Of a DNA stretch of 64,000 bases, positions 51,921-60,405 are shown in pieces. A model generated the notes under the pieces. The model was given only the letters and a program-made list of their open reading frames with translations. It was not told the DNA's origin and made no database searches. A program made the position numbers and the translations under genes. How positions within the stretch are numbered: position 1 is the stretch's first letter; each line of letters begins with the position of its first letter. Origin of the DNA: Actinomycetes bacterium (GTDB lineage: Bacteria; Actinomycetota; Acidimicrobiia; Acidimicrobiales; Ilumatobacteraceae); assembly GCA_021414085.1 (NCBI GenBank), contig JAIOPC010000014.1:496001-560000 (forward strand), in the 5' to 3' direction.

Positions 51921-52672
51921 TGAGCACGCTCGAGATCAAAGGCATCGTCGCTTCGGTGGCCGGCAAGCAAATCCTTAACGGCATCGATCTGACGGTTCGC
52001 TCTGGCGAAGTGCACGCGGTCATGGGCCCCAACGGCGCCGGCAAGAGCACGCTGAGCGCAGTGATCATGGGAAAACCCGGCTATGAGGTGCACAGCGGCC
52101 AAGTGCTGCTCGACGGCGTCGACCTGCTCGGTCTCCCCGCCTGGAAACGCGCGCAAGCGGGCATGCACTTGGTGACTCAGTACCCGAGCGAAGTGCCCGG
52201 TGTCAGCCTCACCGACATGTTGTCTGCGGCGTACGACGCTCGTGGTCGCGCTAGCGACGGACTTGCCGCGTCGGTCGCCGCCGAAGCTGATCGCATCAAC
52301 TTCCCGGTCGCACTGCTCGATCGCTCGCTCAACGTCGACTTCTCCGGTGGCGAGAAGAAGCGCAACGAAACAGTTCAACTCGCCCTGCTTGCCCCCAAAT
52401 TCGCGATTCTCGACGAACTCGACTCGGGCCTCGACCTCGATGCGCTACGCGATTGTGCCCGCCGCGTCGAAGACCTCAGCAACACCGATGGGCCGAACGG
52501 TCGGCTAGGTGTGCTCGCCATCACGCACTACAACCGTCTGCTCGAAGAACTGCTGCCCGATCGTGTTCACATTCTCGTGAAGGGTCGCATCGTGGCCTCC
52601 GGCGGCGCGGAACTGGCCGATCAGCTCGAACGCGACGGATACGAAGCGTTCACCGACGCACCCGCCGTCTGA
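51920..52672 (+). CDS. sufC: Fe-S assembly ATPase SufC (plus-strand copy)
   Basis: 250 aa from the ATG at 51920, coupled to the Rieske stop. Walker A GPNGAGKST, Q-loop LVTQYPSEVPGVSL, signature FSGGEKKRNE and Walker B FAILDELDSGLDLDALR. It is one of two SufC proteins in the window; the other is at 56484-57245 and is only moderately similar. The frame is open upstream but earlier residues lie in sufD and the Rieske gene. Confidence 0.92.
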   Translation: MSTLEIKGIVASVAGKQILNGIDLTVRSGEVHAVMGPNGAGKSTLSAVIMGKPGYEVHSGQVLLDGVDLLGLPAWKRAQAGMHLVTQYPSEVPGVSLTDMLSAAYDARGRASDGLAASVAAEADRINFPVALLDRSLNVDFSGGEKKRNETVQLALLAPKFAILDELDSGLDLDALRDCARRVEDLSNTDGPNGRLGVLAITHYNRLLEELLPDRVHILVKGRIVASGGAELADQLERDGYEAFTDAPAV

Positions 52673-53154
52673 TGAGCGAAGCACTGCACCCCAACGTCAC
52701 GCGCGTTGTCGACGCCGGTGCCGCACTGGGGTTGACGATCGCGCCGCGGCGCTTCCCAGAAGGAACGAAAACCGCCGCCGACGCCGCCGCCGCGATCGGT
52801 GTTCACGTCGGCCAGATTGTGAAGAGCTTGATCTTCGCGGTCGACGGCGAAGTCGTGCTCGCCTACGTCAGTGGCGCGAACAAGCTCGATGAGCAGAAGT
52901 TGGCGGCGGCGGCGGGCGGCGACAAGTGCGCCCGGGTCGATGCCGACGCGGTGCGCGAAGCGACTGGGTTCCCGATCGGGGGAGTCCCGCCCTTTGGTCA
53001 CACGAAGCAACTGCAGGTGTTTATTGATCCCGACCTGCTGCAGTACGAGGAAGTGTGGGCAGCCGCGGGCACGTGGACCGACGTCTTCGGTATCGCGCCC
53101 CACAAGTTGGTCGAGGCCAGTGGCGGTCTAGTGGTCGAGCTGAAGCCGGATTGA
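52672..53154 (+). CDS. YbaK/EbsC-type aminoacyl-tRNA deacylase
   Basis: 160 aa. FPEGTKTAADAAAAIGVHVGQIVKSLIF, GEVVLAYVSGANKLDEQKLAAA and ATGFPIGGVPPFGH are the YbaK/ProX signatures. It hydrolyses mischarged tRNAs such as Cys- or Ala-tRNA-Pro. ATG overlaps the sufC stop (TGATG), so it is the last gene of the plus-strand SUF arm. Confidence 0.88.
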   Translation: MSEALHPNVTRVVDAGAALGLTIAPRRFPEGTKTAADAAAAIGVHVGQIVKSLIFAVDGEVVLAYVSGANKLDEQKLAAAAGGDKCARVDADAVREATGFPIGGVPPFGHTKQLQVFIDPDLLQYEEVWAAAGTWTDVFGIAPHKLVEASGGLVVELKPD

Positions 53155-53160
53155 CCCGCT

Positions 53161-53832
53161 TCAGCCTGAGCCGGGCATCCAGTCGGTTGGGTCGCGGCCC
53201 AACTCGGCAAAGCGCTTCTTGATCCACACGGGAACCTCCATCGGCTCGCCCCTGCGGATCGACGCAACCTGCTCGCCCTCTTCGTCCCAAATGTGACACG
53301 TGTTGAGGTTGGTCGCCATGGCTCGCGCTCGGGCTTCGGGACTGGTGGCACCGTTGGCTCCGCCATCGCGTGCCGCCACCATGCGGAACGACCACATCGA
53401 CTGCACTGCGACTGGGGCCATTGCCTGCAGCAGCGCCGTTGTGTGAGTGCATCCGCGTGGGCCGCCGAACAGCTCGCGCACCTTGTGGGTGAACCCACGA
53501 GCGATCGAGAGGCCGACCAGGTTGTGATAGTGGTCCTCGATCTTCGGACATGTGCTGTGCGGGTGCGTCTCCATCACCACATTCGCAAACGTGATCTCGA
53601 GCGTTGGCACGGCGATATGCAGATCGAGGATCATGTGGTGCACCGTGAGCGGTTCGGGATCGTCCTCGATGTACAACCCCGGTGGCTTCTGGTCACGGAT
53701 CGCACCGCGCAGCCAGAGAGTGGAATCGTCCTTGTGATAGGCGCGCACCACATACGACCGCTCGTGGATCAGGTCGGTCAGCGGGTCGATGCCTGCGGGG
53801 TGTGGCGCGATGTCGTCGAAGAACTCGTGCAT
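53161..53832 (-). CDS. DUF2889 domain-containing protein
   Basis: 223 aa. RSYVVRAYHKDDSTLWLRGAIRDQKP, PLTVHHMILDLHIAVPTLEI, THPHSTCPKIEDHYHNLVGLSI and FGGPRGCTHTTALLQAMAPVA are the DUF2889 signature with several conserved His and Cys that could bind metal. Function unknown. It starts 3 bases after the nucleoside hydrolase gene, at the end of the minus-strand SUF arm, convergent with ybaK. Confidence 0.82.
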   Translation of the reverse strand: MHEFFDDIAPHPAGIDPLTDLIHERSYVVRAYHKDDSTLWLRGAIRDQKPPGLYIEDDPEPLTVHHMILDLHIAVPTLEITFANVVMETHPHSTCPKIEDHYHNLVGLSIARGFTHKVRELFGGPRGCTHTTALLQAMAPVAVQSMWSFRMVAARDGGANGATSPEARARAMATNLNTCHIWDEEGEQVASIRRGEPMEVPVWIKKRFAELGRDPTDWMPGSG

Positions 53833-53835
53833 AAG

Positions 53836-54798
53836 TCAGTCGACTGTAAGGCGCTGCAACTCGAGCGCTACTACCGCAGCGCTATCGACCTGCGTGAGAA
53901 TCGTCACGGGCCGCCGGTCGGTCCACGGCCCACCGGGCATCAGATGCCGCAAAGACGGCCATGTCTTGCCGCGCCCAACACCGTCGCCACAATCCACACG
54001 AATCGGATGAGCGACCGTCGTGTAGTGCTGCGGGGCCAGCATGTACGAGATGCAGGTGCTGTCGTGCACGTGGATGCCGTCGTTCTTGCCGCGGGCGATG
54101 TGGAAGTCGCGGTAGTGCGGCAAGATCTGTGCCGCCAACCGCGCACGTGGGTTGTCGAGCGTTGCGATAAACCCGATCTGCTCGCTTGTCATCACCGTGC
54201 GCTCGGTCACGTCGAGCCCGCACATCACGATCGGGCAATCGGCACCAAAAACGATGTCGGCAGCTTCCGGATCGTTGATGATGTTGGCCTCGGCGGCCGG
54301 TGAGGCATTGCCCGGACAGAACGCGTTGCCGCCCATAATCACCATGCCGGCGAGGTGCTTGGGTAACTCGGGGCACAGCAGCATCGCCAACGCAATGTTG
54401 GTGAGCGGACCGATTGGTACCAATGTAATTTCGCCCGGCGCTGCGAGCACCTGCTCGATGATGAAGTGCGCCGCATCCAACTGGTGGGGTCGGCGCGACT
54501 GCGGCGGCATGGAAATGTCGGCCAGCCCGTTGTTGCCATGAACAAACGTCGCCGGCCCTCGGAAGTCCATCGCGAGTGGTCGGCCGGCACCCTGTGCAAC
54601 CGGGATATCGCTGCGGCCAGCAACATCGAGGATGTAGAACGCGTTGGTAGTGCAGGTCTCGACGTGCGCGTTACCGAAGACCGTGGTGAGGCCGATGACA
54701 TCGAGCTCGGGCGACGCCAGCGCGTAGATGATCGCCATCGCATCGTCGATGCCCGGGTCGGTGTCGATAATGATCTTGCGTGGTGAAGAGCTGCTCAC
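53836..54798 (-). CDS. Nucleoside hydrolase
   Basis: 320 aa from the GTG at 54798, overlapping the sufU stop (GTGA). The calcium site DTDPGIDDAMAIIYAL, GNAHVETCTTNAFYIL, VPIGPLTNIALAM, VIMGGNAFCPGNASPAAEANI and the His in HVHDSTCISYML fit inosine/uridine-type hydrolases, which release a base and ribose. With the pyrimidine-catabolic block it could help salvage nucleosides, but its operon is SUF. Confidence 0.88.
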   Translation of the reverse strand: MSSSSPRKIIIDTDPGIDDAMAIIYALASPELDVIGLTTVFGNAHVETCTTNAFYILDVAGRSDIPVAQGAGRPLAMDFRGPATFVHGNNGLADISMPPQSRRPHQLDAAHFIIEQVLAAPGEITLVPIGPLTNIALAMLLCPELPKHLAGMVIMGGNAFCPGNASPAAEANIINDPEAADIVFGADCPIVMCGLDVTERTVMTSEQIGFIATLDNPRARLAAQILPHYRDFHIARGKNDGIHVHDSTCISYMLAPQHYTTVAHPIRVDCGDGVGRGKTWPSLRHLMPGGPWTDRRPVTILTQVDSAAVVALELQRLTVD

Positions 54799-55241
54799 GA
54801 CTGGGCGAGCGCTTCCAGCAAGGTGTTCCACGACAGCGTCGCGCACTTGATGCGCACCGGGTACTTGACGACACCCTGTAGTGCCTCGAGGTCGCCGAGC
54901 TTCACGCTTGGGTCGGGCTCGATTGGGTTGCCGTCCTCGTCGGGGATGCTCATCATCCCTTTGAAGCGCCGCACCAGCGCGCGCACCTCGGGCAATTTCT
55001 TGCCCTTAATCGCCTGGCTCATCATGCTCGCCGAACTCTGCGAGATGCTGCAGCCCTGCCCGCCAACCTTGACGTCCTTCACAATGTCGTTCTCGACCTG
55101 CAGATACACGTCGATTTCATCGCCGCACAGAGGATTGTGCCCAACGGCGTGCGCTGCCGGTGGAGGAAGCTCGCCGCGGTTGCGCGGTGTGCGGTGGTGA
55201 TCGAGGATGATCTCGCGATATAGGTCTTCCAGGCCGGGCAT
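54795..55241 (-). CDS. sufU: Fe-S assembly sulfurtransferase SufU
   Basis: 148 aa from the ATG at 55241, with AGGAGG eight bases upstream. Ligands Cys39 and Asp41 (NPLCGDEIDVY), Cys64 (GGQGCSISQSSASMM) and Cys133 (RIKCATLSW) fit zinc-bound SufU, which accepts persulfide from SufS. The insert between Cys64 and Cys133 typical of SufU is present. Follows sufS by 10 bases. Confidence 0.93.
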   Translation of the reverse strand: MPGLEDLYREIILDHHRTPRNRGELPPPAAHAVGHNPLCGDEIDVYLQVENDIVKDVKVGGQGCSISQSSASMMSQAIKGKKLPEVRALVRRFKGMMSIPDEDGNPIEPDPSVKLGDLEALQGVVKYPVRIKCATLSWNTLLEALAQS

Positions 55242-55251
55242 GACGAACCTC

Positions 55252-56487
55252 CTATGAACCGAAGATATCGCTGGCGCTGTCGAGCGCGTCGGCCAGCGTG
55301 TCGACATCGGCTGTGTCGTTGTACAGGTAGAAGCTCGCGCGAGCTGTGGCGTTCACGCCCAGCTCGCGCATCAAAGGCTTGGCGCAGTGATGTCCGGCGC
55401 GCACACACACATTGCGCTGATCGAGCACTTGGCTCAGATCGTGCGGATGGATACCACGGAACGCAAGGCTGAAGGTCGCGCCGCGGACTTCGACGTTGGT
55501 GGGACCGTGCAGTGTGATGTCGTCACCAAACCGCTCGCGCAAGGTGCGCATTGCGTAGCTGGCGACCTCGATCTCGTGCTGGCGCACGTTGGCCATTCCG
55601 AGGTCGGTGAGAAAGTCGATCGCAGCACCCAAGCCGACGGCCTCGGTGATTGGAGGAGTGCCGGCCTCGAACTTCGCCGGCAACTCGGCGCACGTGAAGC
55701 CATCGAGGCGCACGTCGAGGATCATGTTGCCGCCGCCCAGGAACGGCGGCATTGCCTGCAACAACTCTTCGCGCCCCCACAGAACACCAATGCCGGACGG
55801 CCCGCACATCTTGTGGCTGCTGAAGGCGATGAAGTCGGCACCCCACGCCTGTACGTCGGTCACGTTGTGCGGCACGTACTGGCACGCATCGACAACGGCG
55901 ATCGCGCCGGCCTTGTGCGCGGCCGCGCACAGTTGCTGCACCGGAGTGATCGTGCCCATCACGTTGCTCATGGCGGTGAACCCGAACACCTTCGCGCCCG
56001 CCAACAATTCGGGAAGGGTGGTGAGATCGAGCTGACCATCGGCAGTGAGTGGCACCCAGCGCAGCACGATTCCTTTGTCCTGCGCCAGCATCTGCCAGGG
56101 CACGATGTTGGCGTGGTGTTCCATGTGCGTTAGTAACACGACGTCACCTGAGCTCAGGTTGGCGCGACCCCACGAGTAAGCAACCAGATTCAAGGCCTCG
56201 GTCGCATTCTTGGTGAATACGACCTCATGTGCGCGTCGAGCGTTGATAAAGCGCTGCACCTTCTCGCGCGCCCCTTCAAAAGCATCAGTTGCTGCGGCTG
56301 CGAGGTGATACGCACTGCGATTGATCGGGGCGTACGACTGTTCCATGAACGTCGTCATCGAGTCGATCACCGATTGCGGTTTCTGCGAGCTGTTCGCTGA
56401 ATCGAGGTACACCAACGGCAGGCCGTTGATCTCGCGCAGCAACAGTGGAAACTGTTTCTTGATTGTCGCTGCGTCGAGCGTGCTCAC
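55252..56487 (-). CDS. sufS: Cysteine desulfurase SufS
   Basis: 411 aa. PLP lysine in DFIAFSSHKMCGPSGIGVLWG, catalytic Cys in CVRAGHHCAKPLM, and VYLDSANSSQKPQSVIDSM (Ser replaces the more usual Ala) mark SufS. It removes sulfur from cysteine and passes it to SufU. Overlaps the upstream sufC stop. Confidence 0.95.
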   Translation of the reverse strand: MSTLDAATIKKQFPLLLREINGLPLVYLDSANSSQKPQSVIDSMTTFMEQSYAPINRSAYHLAAAATDAFEGAREKVQRFINARRAHEVVFTKNATEALNLVAYSWGRANLSSGDVVLLTHMEHHANIVPWQMLAQDKGIVLRWVPLTADGQLDLTTLPELLAGAKVFGFTAMSNVMGTITPVQQLCAAAHKAGAIAVVDACQYVPHNVTDVQAWGADFIAFSSHKMCGPSGIGVLWGREELLQAMPPFLGGGNMILDVRLDGFTCAELPAKFEAGTPPITEAVGLGAAIDFLTDLGMANVRQHEIEVASYAMRTLRERFGDDITLHGPTNVEVRGATFSLAFRGIHPHDLSQVLDQRNVCVRAGHHCAKPLMRELGVNATARASFYLYNDTADVDTLADALDSASDIFGS

Positions 56488-57245
56488 CTGAACGCCTCGT
56501 ACCCCGAGGCTTCCAGTTGCGCGGCAAGCTCCATTCCACCGGTGGCGACGATGCGACCGTCAACCAAGATGTGCACGTGGTCGGGCTGTACCTCGTCGAG
56601 CAGTCGCTGGTAGTGCGTGATCAAGACAACGCCCATCTCGGGTCGGTCGACGCGAATCTCGCGGATGCCCTTGGCTACGGTGCGCAGCGCATCGATGTCG
56701 AGCCCCGAGTCTGTTTCGTCGAGGATCGCGATCTCGGGTTCCAGAATCGCCATCTGCATAACTTCGTTGCGCTTCTTCTCGCCACCGCTGAAACCCTCGT
56801 TCAGGTAACGATCGACGAACGAGCTGTCCATGCCCAAGCGCTTCATCCAGTCCATTGTGGACAGACGCAGCTCGAGCACGCTGAGGTCGACGCCCTTGCG
56901 GGCTGACAGCGCTTGGCGCAGAAACTGGATGACCGACACGCCGGGGATTTCCTGCGGGTACTGGAACGCAAGGAACATGCCCGCTTTGGCACGCACGTCG
57001 GTGGGCCAATCGGTGACGTCGTCGCCCTGAAAGTAGATGTGACCGTCGGTGACTTCGTATTCCGGGCTAGCCAACAGCGTGCTCGCCAGCGTGCTTTTGC
57101 CCGAGCCGTTCGGGCCCATGATTGCGTGCACTTCGCCGGCGTTGACCGTCAGCGAAATGCCCCGCAGGATTTCGTCTTTCAAAGCAGCAGCATCGTCGGA
57201 AACGGGCCGAGCGTGCAGGTTTTCGATCCGAAATAGCTCGCTCAC
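56484..57245 (-). CDS. sufC: Fe-S assembly ATPase SufC (minus-strand copy)
   Basis: 253 aa, GTG start. Walker A GPNGSGKST, LAFQYPQEIPGVSVIQFLR, FSGGEKKRNEVMQMAI and IAILDETDSGLDIDALRTVA are canonical SufC, closer to the general consensus than the plus-strand copy. It begins the minus-strand arm sufC-sufS-sufU, under the operator at 57257. Which SufC joins SufB/SufD cannot be told from sequence. Confidence 0.94.
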   Translation of the reverse strand: MSELFRIENLHARPVSDDAAALKDEILRGISLTVNAGEVHAIMGPNGSGKSTLASTLLASPEYEVTDGHIYFQGDDVTDWPTDVRAKAGMFLAFQYPQEIPGVSVIQFLRQALSARKGVDLSVLELRLSTMDWMKRLGMDSSFVDRYLNEGFSGGEKKRNEVMQMAILEPEIAILDETDSGLDIDALRTVAKGIREIRVDRPEMGVVLITHYQRLLDEVQPDHVHILVDGRIVATGGMELAAQLEASGYEAFR

Positions 57246-57256
57246 GGTCTCAGTCT

Positions 57257-57282
57257 ATTTCCCCTACGGCCATAGTGGAAAC
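57257..57282 (-). promoter_or_regulatory. SUF palindromic operator, site 3 (upstream of minus-strand sufC)
   Basis: On the minus strand GTTTCCACTA-TGGCCG-TAGGGGAAAT. It shares ACTATGGC, GTAG and GGAAAT with site 1 at matching positions and gives an almost perfect TTTCC/GGAAA outer repeat. It lies 12 bases upstream of the sufC GTG. Confidence 0.72.
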
Positions 57283-57299
57283 CCCACTGACCGGGATGT

Positions 57300-58676
57300 T
57301 TACGGCTTTCGATACGAGGCCAGATCGTCGAGCAACCCCGCCAGCGCCTCGCCTGTCGTGTGCGGATGTACCAAACAGATGCGCAGGCATGGCTCGCCGC
57401 GCCACGTCGTGGGCACCACCAGCCAACTTCCTTCGCGTGCGCGGCGCTGGCTCCACTCCAGGTATTGGTCGCGGGTCCAGCCATTGGCGGTGAAGAGCAC
57501 GACCGACAGCTCCGGTTGCAACAGCAGTGTGAAACCAGGGCGAGCCTCCACGGCGTCGGCGAACTCGCGCGCAGTGGTGATTGCCTTGTCGACCGCCTCT
57601 GTGTACGCACGAGTGCCATACGTGACCAGCCCAAACCACAGCGGCAGCCCGCGGGCGCGACGCGACAAGTGGTACGCGTAATCGCTGGGGTTCCACTCGC
57701 CGCGGTTCACGGCGTCGAGGTACGCGCCATGCTGGGCGTGCGTGCTCGCGGCGGGTGCAGGGTCGCGATACACGAGTGCGGCACAGTCGTACGGCGCGAA
57801 CAACCACTTGTGCGGATCGACGCCGAAGCTGTCGGCGCGCTCGATGCCGTGAAAACGCTCACGGGCTACTTCGCTGCAGAGTGCAGCAAGTCCGTAGGCG
57901 CCGTCGACGTGCATCCACAGTTCACGTTCGGCGCACACGTCGGCAATGCCGTCGAGCTCGTCGATTGCGCCGGCGTTGGTTGTGCCGCCGGTGGCGACGA
58001 CTGCGAACACGTGGCTCGCCTTGCCCGCGTCGCTGTCCAGCGCGGTACGCAACGCGGTTGCCGTCAAACGCCCACGCTCGTCGGTGGGAACTGGCAGCAC
58101 GTCGACGTCCATCACCTTCGCTGCCGCGCGCACCGACGCGTGCACCTCGTCGGTCGCCGCAATCGTCAGTCGATCAGAACGGCCGTGTCGTTCTCGATAC
58201 ACCTCGCGTGCGGTCACTAACGCGCTCAGGTTCGCTGCCGACCCGCCGGACACGAACACACCACCAGCGCTCGCCGGGAATCCGGCAAGGTCCGCGAGCC
58301 ACCGCAGCGCTTGGTTCTCGGCCGCGATTGCGCCGGCGCCTGCCTCCCAGTTGCCTCCAAAAATCGAGGATGCGCTGACGACGAGGTCGAACATCGTCGA
58401 GGCGATCGATGGCGCCGTTGGTACATATGCCAGGTTCATTGCGTCGTCCATCGGGCGGCAAGCCGGCATCAATACGTCGCGGAACAACCGCAGTGCCTCC
58501 AAACCACCCGAGCCGTTGGGAGTGATGGCGTGCTCGATCGCCGCGTGCAACTCTTCGGCCGGATGGGCGCCCCAGCGCTTGTCTTTCGGTGTGCGCAGCC
58601 GCTCGATCGCATAGCCGATCACGCTGTGCGAGAAGAGGTCGGTCTCGTCGTCCCAGTTGTGCATCGATCGCGTCAT
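57300..58676 (-). CDS. Group II PLP-dependent amino acid decarboxylase
   Basis: 458 aa. PLP lysine in DSFGVDPHKWLFAPYDCAALVYRD, with VFVSGGSAANLSALVTAREVY and LWMHVDGAYGLAALCS. Family members decarboxylate aromatic amino acids, glutamate or diaminobutyrate; substrate unknown. It follows the SUF operator region and precedes no close partner. It is only 6 bases after the desaturase frame end on the same strand. Confidence 0.87.
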   Translation of the reverse strand: MTRSMHNWDDETDLFSHSVIGYAIERLRTPKDKRWGAHPAEELHAAIEHAITPNGSGGLEALRLFRDVLMPACRPMDDAMNLAYVPTAPSIASTMFDLVVSASSIFGGNWEAGAGAIAAENQALRWLADLAGFPASAGGVFVSGGSAANLSALVTAREVYRERHGRSDRLTIAATDEVHASVRAAAKVMDVDVLPVPTDERGRLTATALRTALDSDAGKASHVFAVVATGGTTNAGAIDELDGIADVCAERELWMHVDGAYGLAALCSEVARERFHGIERADSFGVDPHKWLFAPYDCAALVYRDPAPAASTHAQHGAYLDAVNRGEWNPSDYAYHLSRRARGLPLWFGLVTYGTRAYTEAVDKAITTAREFADAVEARPGFTLLLQPELSVVLFTANGWTRDQYLEWSQRRAREGSWLVVPTTWRGEPCLRICLVHPHTTGEALAGLLDDLASYRKP

Positions 58677-58682
58677 TGAGGG

Positions 58683-59642
58683 TCAGGCCTGCTGCAACGT
58701 GTTGGGCCGACTGCGCAGTGCGCGCCAAATGGCCGGATAGGACGGGTACTCGAACGTGCTGTCCAGGTAGCCAGCCTCGCGCAACGCGGCGTTCAGCTTC
58801 GGCAGGCTACGGAAGGGGATGCCCGAGTCGACGTGGTGCGGCAAGTGCAAGCCGATCCGATACGGAACAAGCATGAAGCGAGCGATCGGATGTTGCTGCA
58901 CGGCGTGCGTGGTTTCGCGGCGATCCGACGACATCTGCATGCCGCCGTGTTCAGCAATCGACCGCAACCGATTAATCAGCCGCCAGACGGTCAAGTACGG
59001 CGCGAGCCAGAAGAACGGGTACAACCACCAGTGACCGCTGATGATCGCCGCCGAAAGCAGGATCGCCTGCGTCAGCATGATCTTCCAGAAGGTCCGGCGC
59101 GATCGTTGATCCTTGCTGCGCGCAGTTGCGAAGACGTCGCGCAACAGCCGAAGACCAGTGCGACCGGTCGCGTCGCGCACCAACTTGCGCCGAAAGCTGG
59201 CGCGCGCGATCGGGTAACCGACATACAGCGCAATGTCTGGTTCATCGGGACCGAACTCCTGGCGGTGATGCGCCGCGTGCACGCGTCGGTAGCCGTCGGT
59301 GTTGGTGAGCGATGGGTAACCCAGCAACCAGCGGCCGACGAAGTCGTTGAGCCGTTTGTTGCGGAACAGCAGCCGGTGCGCGGCCTCGTGCATCAGCGAC
59401 AGGTACTGCGCGAATGTGCGACCCAGTAACATGAAAGTCAGCGGCCAGATCCAAGGCGCTAGAGCAACGGTGGCCCACAGAATCGCACCGGTCTGCGCGT
59501 ACAGGAACAGCACCGATCCGGCATTGCGCCACGATGGAATGCGGCGTAACTGCTCGCGAAACGCAGGCTGCGGTCGCCCATCGGCCCGAATCAACTCGGT
59601 CTCACTGCACGTCGGCAGCAAGGCAGGCACCATCCCCGACAT
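58683..59642 (-). CDS. Fatty acid desaturase family protein
   Basis: 319 aa from the ATG at 59642; the open frame continues upstream but through a palindromic repeat and the MBL gene. Three His boxes: LMHEAAHRLLF (HxxxH), RVHAAHHRQEFG (HxxHH) and LHLPHHVDSGIP (HxxHH). Membrane helices at residues about 55-95 and 190-225. It introduces a double bond or hydroxyl into a lipid chain using a di-iron centre. Confidence 0.85.
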   Translation of the reverse strand: MSGMVPALLPTCSETELIRADGRPQPAFREQLRRIPSWRNAGSVLFLYAQTGAILWATVALAPWIWPLTFMLLGRTFAQYLSLMHEAAHRLLFRNKRLNDFVGRWLLGYPSLTNTDGYRRVHAAHHRQEFGPDEPDIALYVGYPIARASFRRKLVRDATGRTGLRLLRDVFATARSKDQRSRRTFWKIMLTQAILLSAAIISGHWWLYPFFWLAPYLTVWRLINRLRSIAEHGGMQMSSDRRETTHAVQQHPIARFMLVPYRIGLHLPHHVDSGIPFRSLPKLNAALREAGYLDSTFEYPSYPAIWRALRSRPNTLQQA

Positions 59643-59668
59643 GCGCCCGATTGTACGCCCGCTTCTCA

Positions 59669-59756
59669 GTCGGGGGTTTCGTACCGCCGCGGGTTCTGCG
59701 GGGGGTTTCCTGCCTGGAAACAGGCAGGAAACCCCCGGGTGCAGGAAACCCCCGAC
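59669..59756. repeat. Nested GGGGGTTTC palindromic repeat, copy 3
   Basis: Outer arms GTCGGGGGTTTC (59669-59680) and GAAACCCCCGAC (59745-59756) are perfect. The inner hairpin GGGGGTTTCCTGCCTG / CAGGCAGGAAACCCCC (59701-59716 and 59721-59736) has a 16-base perfect stem and a GAAA tetraloop. It fills the gap between the desaturase start and the MBL gene stop. Confidence 0.85.
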
Positions 59757-59767
59757 CTTGGAGGTCG

Positions 59768-60382
59768 CTACCAGCCGCGCGTTACCCATTCTTGGAGATG
59801 CGGGCGCTCGGTTCCGATGGTGGTGTCGGTGCCGTGGCCGGGCATCACGATCGTGTCGGCCGGCAGTGTGAAGAGCTTGTTGTCGAGCGAGTCGATGATC
59901 GCGGCGAAGTCGCCACCTTCGTACTTGGTCGCCCCCGGCCCGCCCGGAAACAGCGTGTCGCCGGAGAACAGAATCGGCGCGCCCTCCACGTGGAAGCTGA
60001 CCGAGCCCGGCGTGTGCCCCGGATTGTGAATGGCGTGCAAGCGCAGTCGTCCGACCTCGATGACCTCGGCATCGTCGATGAAGACGTCGTAACCGACGGC
60101 CTTCAGCATCGGCGCATCCGCGGCGGTGACGGCAACTTCGTAGCCCGCCTCGCGCATCGCCGGCACTGCTTGGATGTGATCGCCGTGGCCGTGTGTCTCG
60201 AGTACGCGCCGCACGCCGAGTCGCTGGCACAACTCGAGCAGTCGCTCGTGCTCGTTCGCGGCGTCGATCAGGATCGCGTCGCCGGTTTGCACGCAACGCA
60301 CAACAAACACGTTGTTCTCGAATGGACCCACCACAACACGGTGGATTTCCATTCGGCTGTCATTCCAATGCATCGTCGTCAC
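59768..60382 (-). CDS. MBL-fold hydrolase (glyoxalase II-like)
   Basis: 204 aa; starts at 60382, 60373 or 60352 (MEIHRVVVGPFENNVFVV) are possible. Metal site THGHGDHIQAVPAM, then HNPGHTPGSVSFHV and FSGDTLFPGGPGATKYEGGDF. This is the glyoxalase II/persulfide dioxygenase-like branch, without the ETHE1 features that would be decisive. Divergent from the amidase gene. Confidence 0.83.
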   Translation of the reverse strand: MTTMHWNDSRMEIHRVVVGPFENNVFVVRCVQTGDAILIDAANEHERLLELCQRLGVRRVLETHGHGDHIQAVPAMREAGYEVAVTAADAPMLKAVGYDVFIDDAEVIEVGRLRLHAIHNPGHTPGSVSFHVEGAPILFSGDTLFPGGPGATKYEGGDFAAIIDSLDNKLFTLPADTIVMPGHGTDTTIGTERPHLQEWVTRGW

Positions 60383-60405
60383 CGCATCAAACTATCCTTC
60401 GCAGC

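Noticed and set aside
58683-60296. Desaturase extended N-terminally to about 537 aa
   Set aside because: The extension would read through the palindromic repeat and the antisense of the MBL gene; the ATG at 59642 gives the usual family length.
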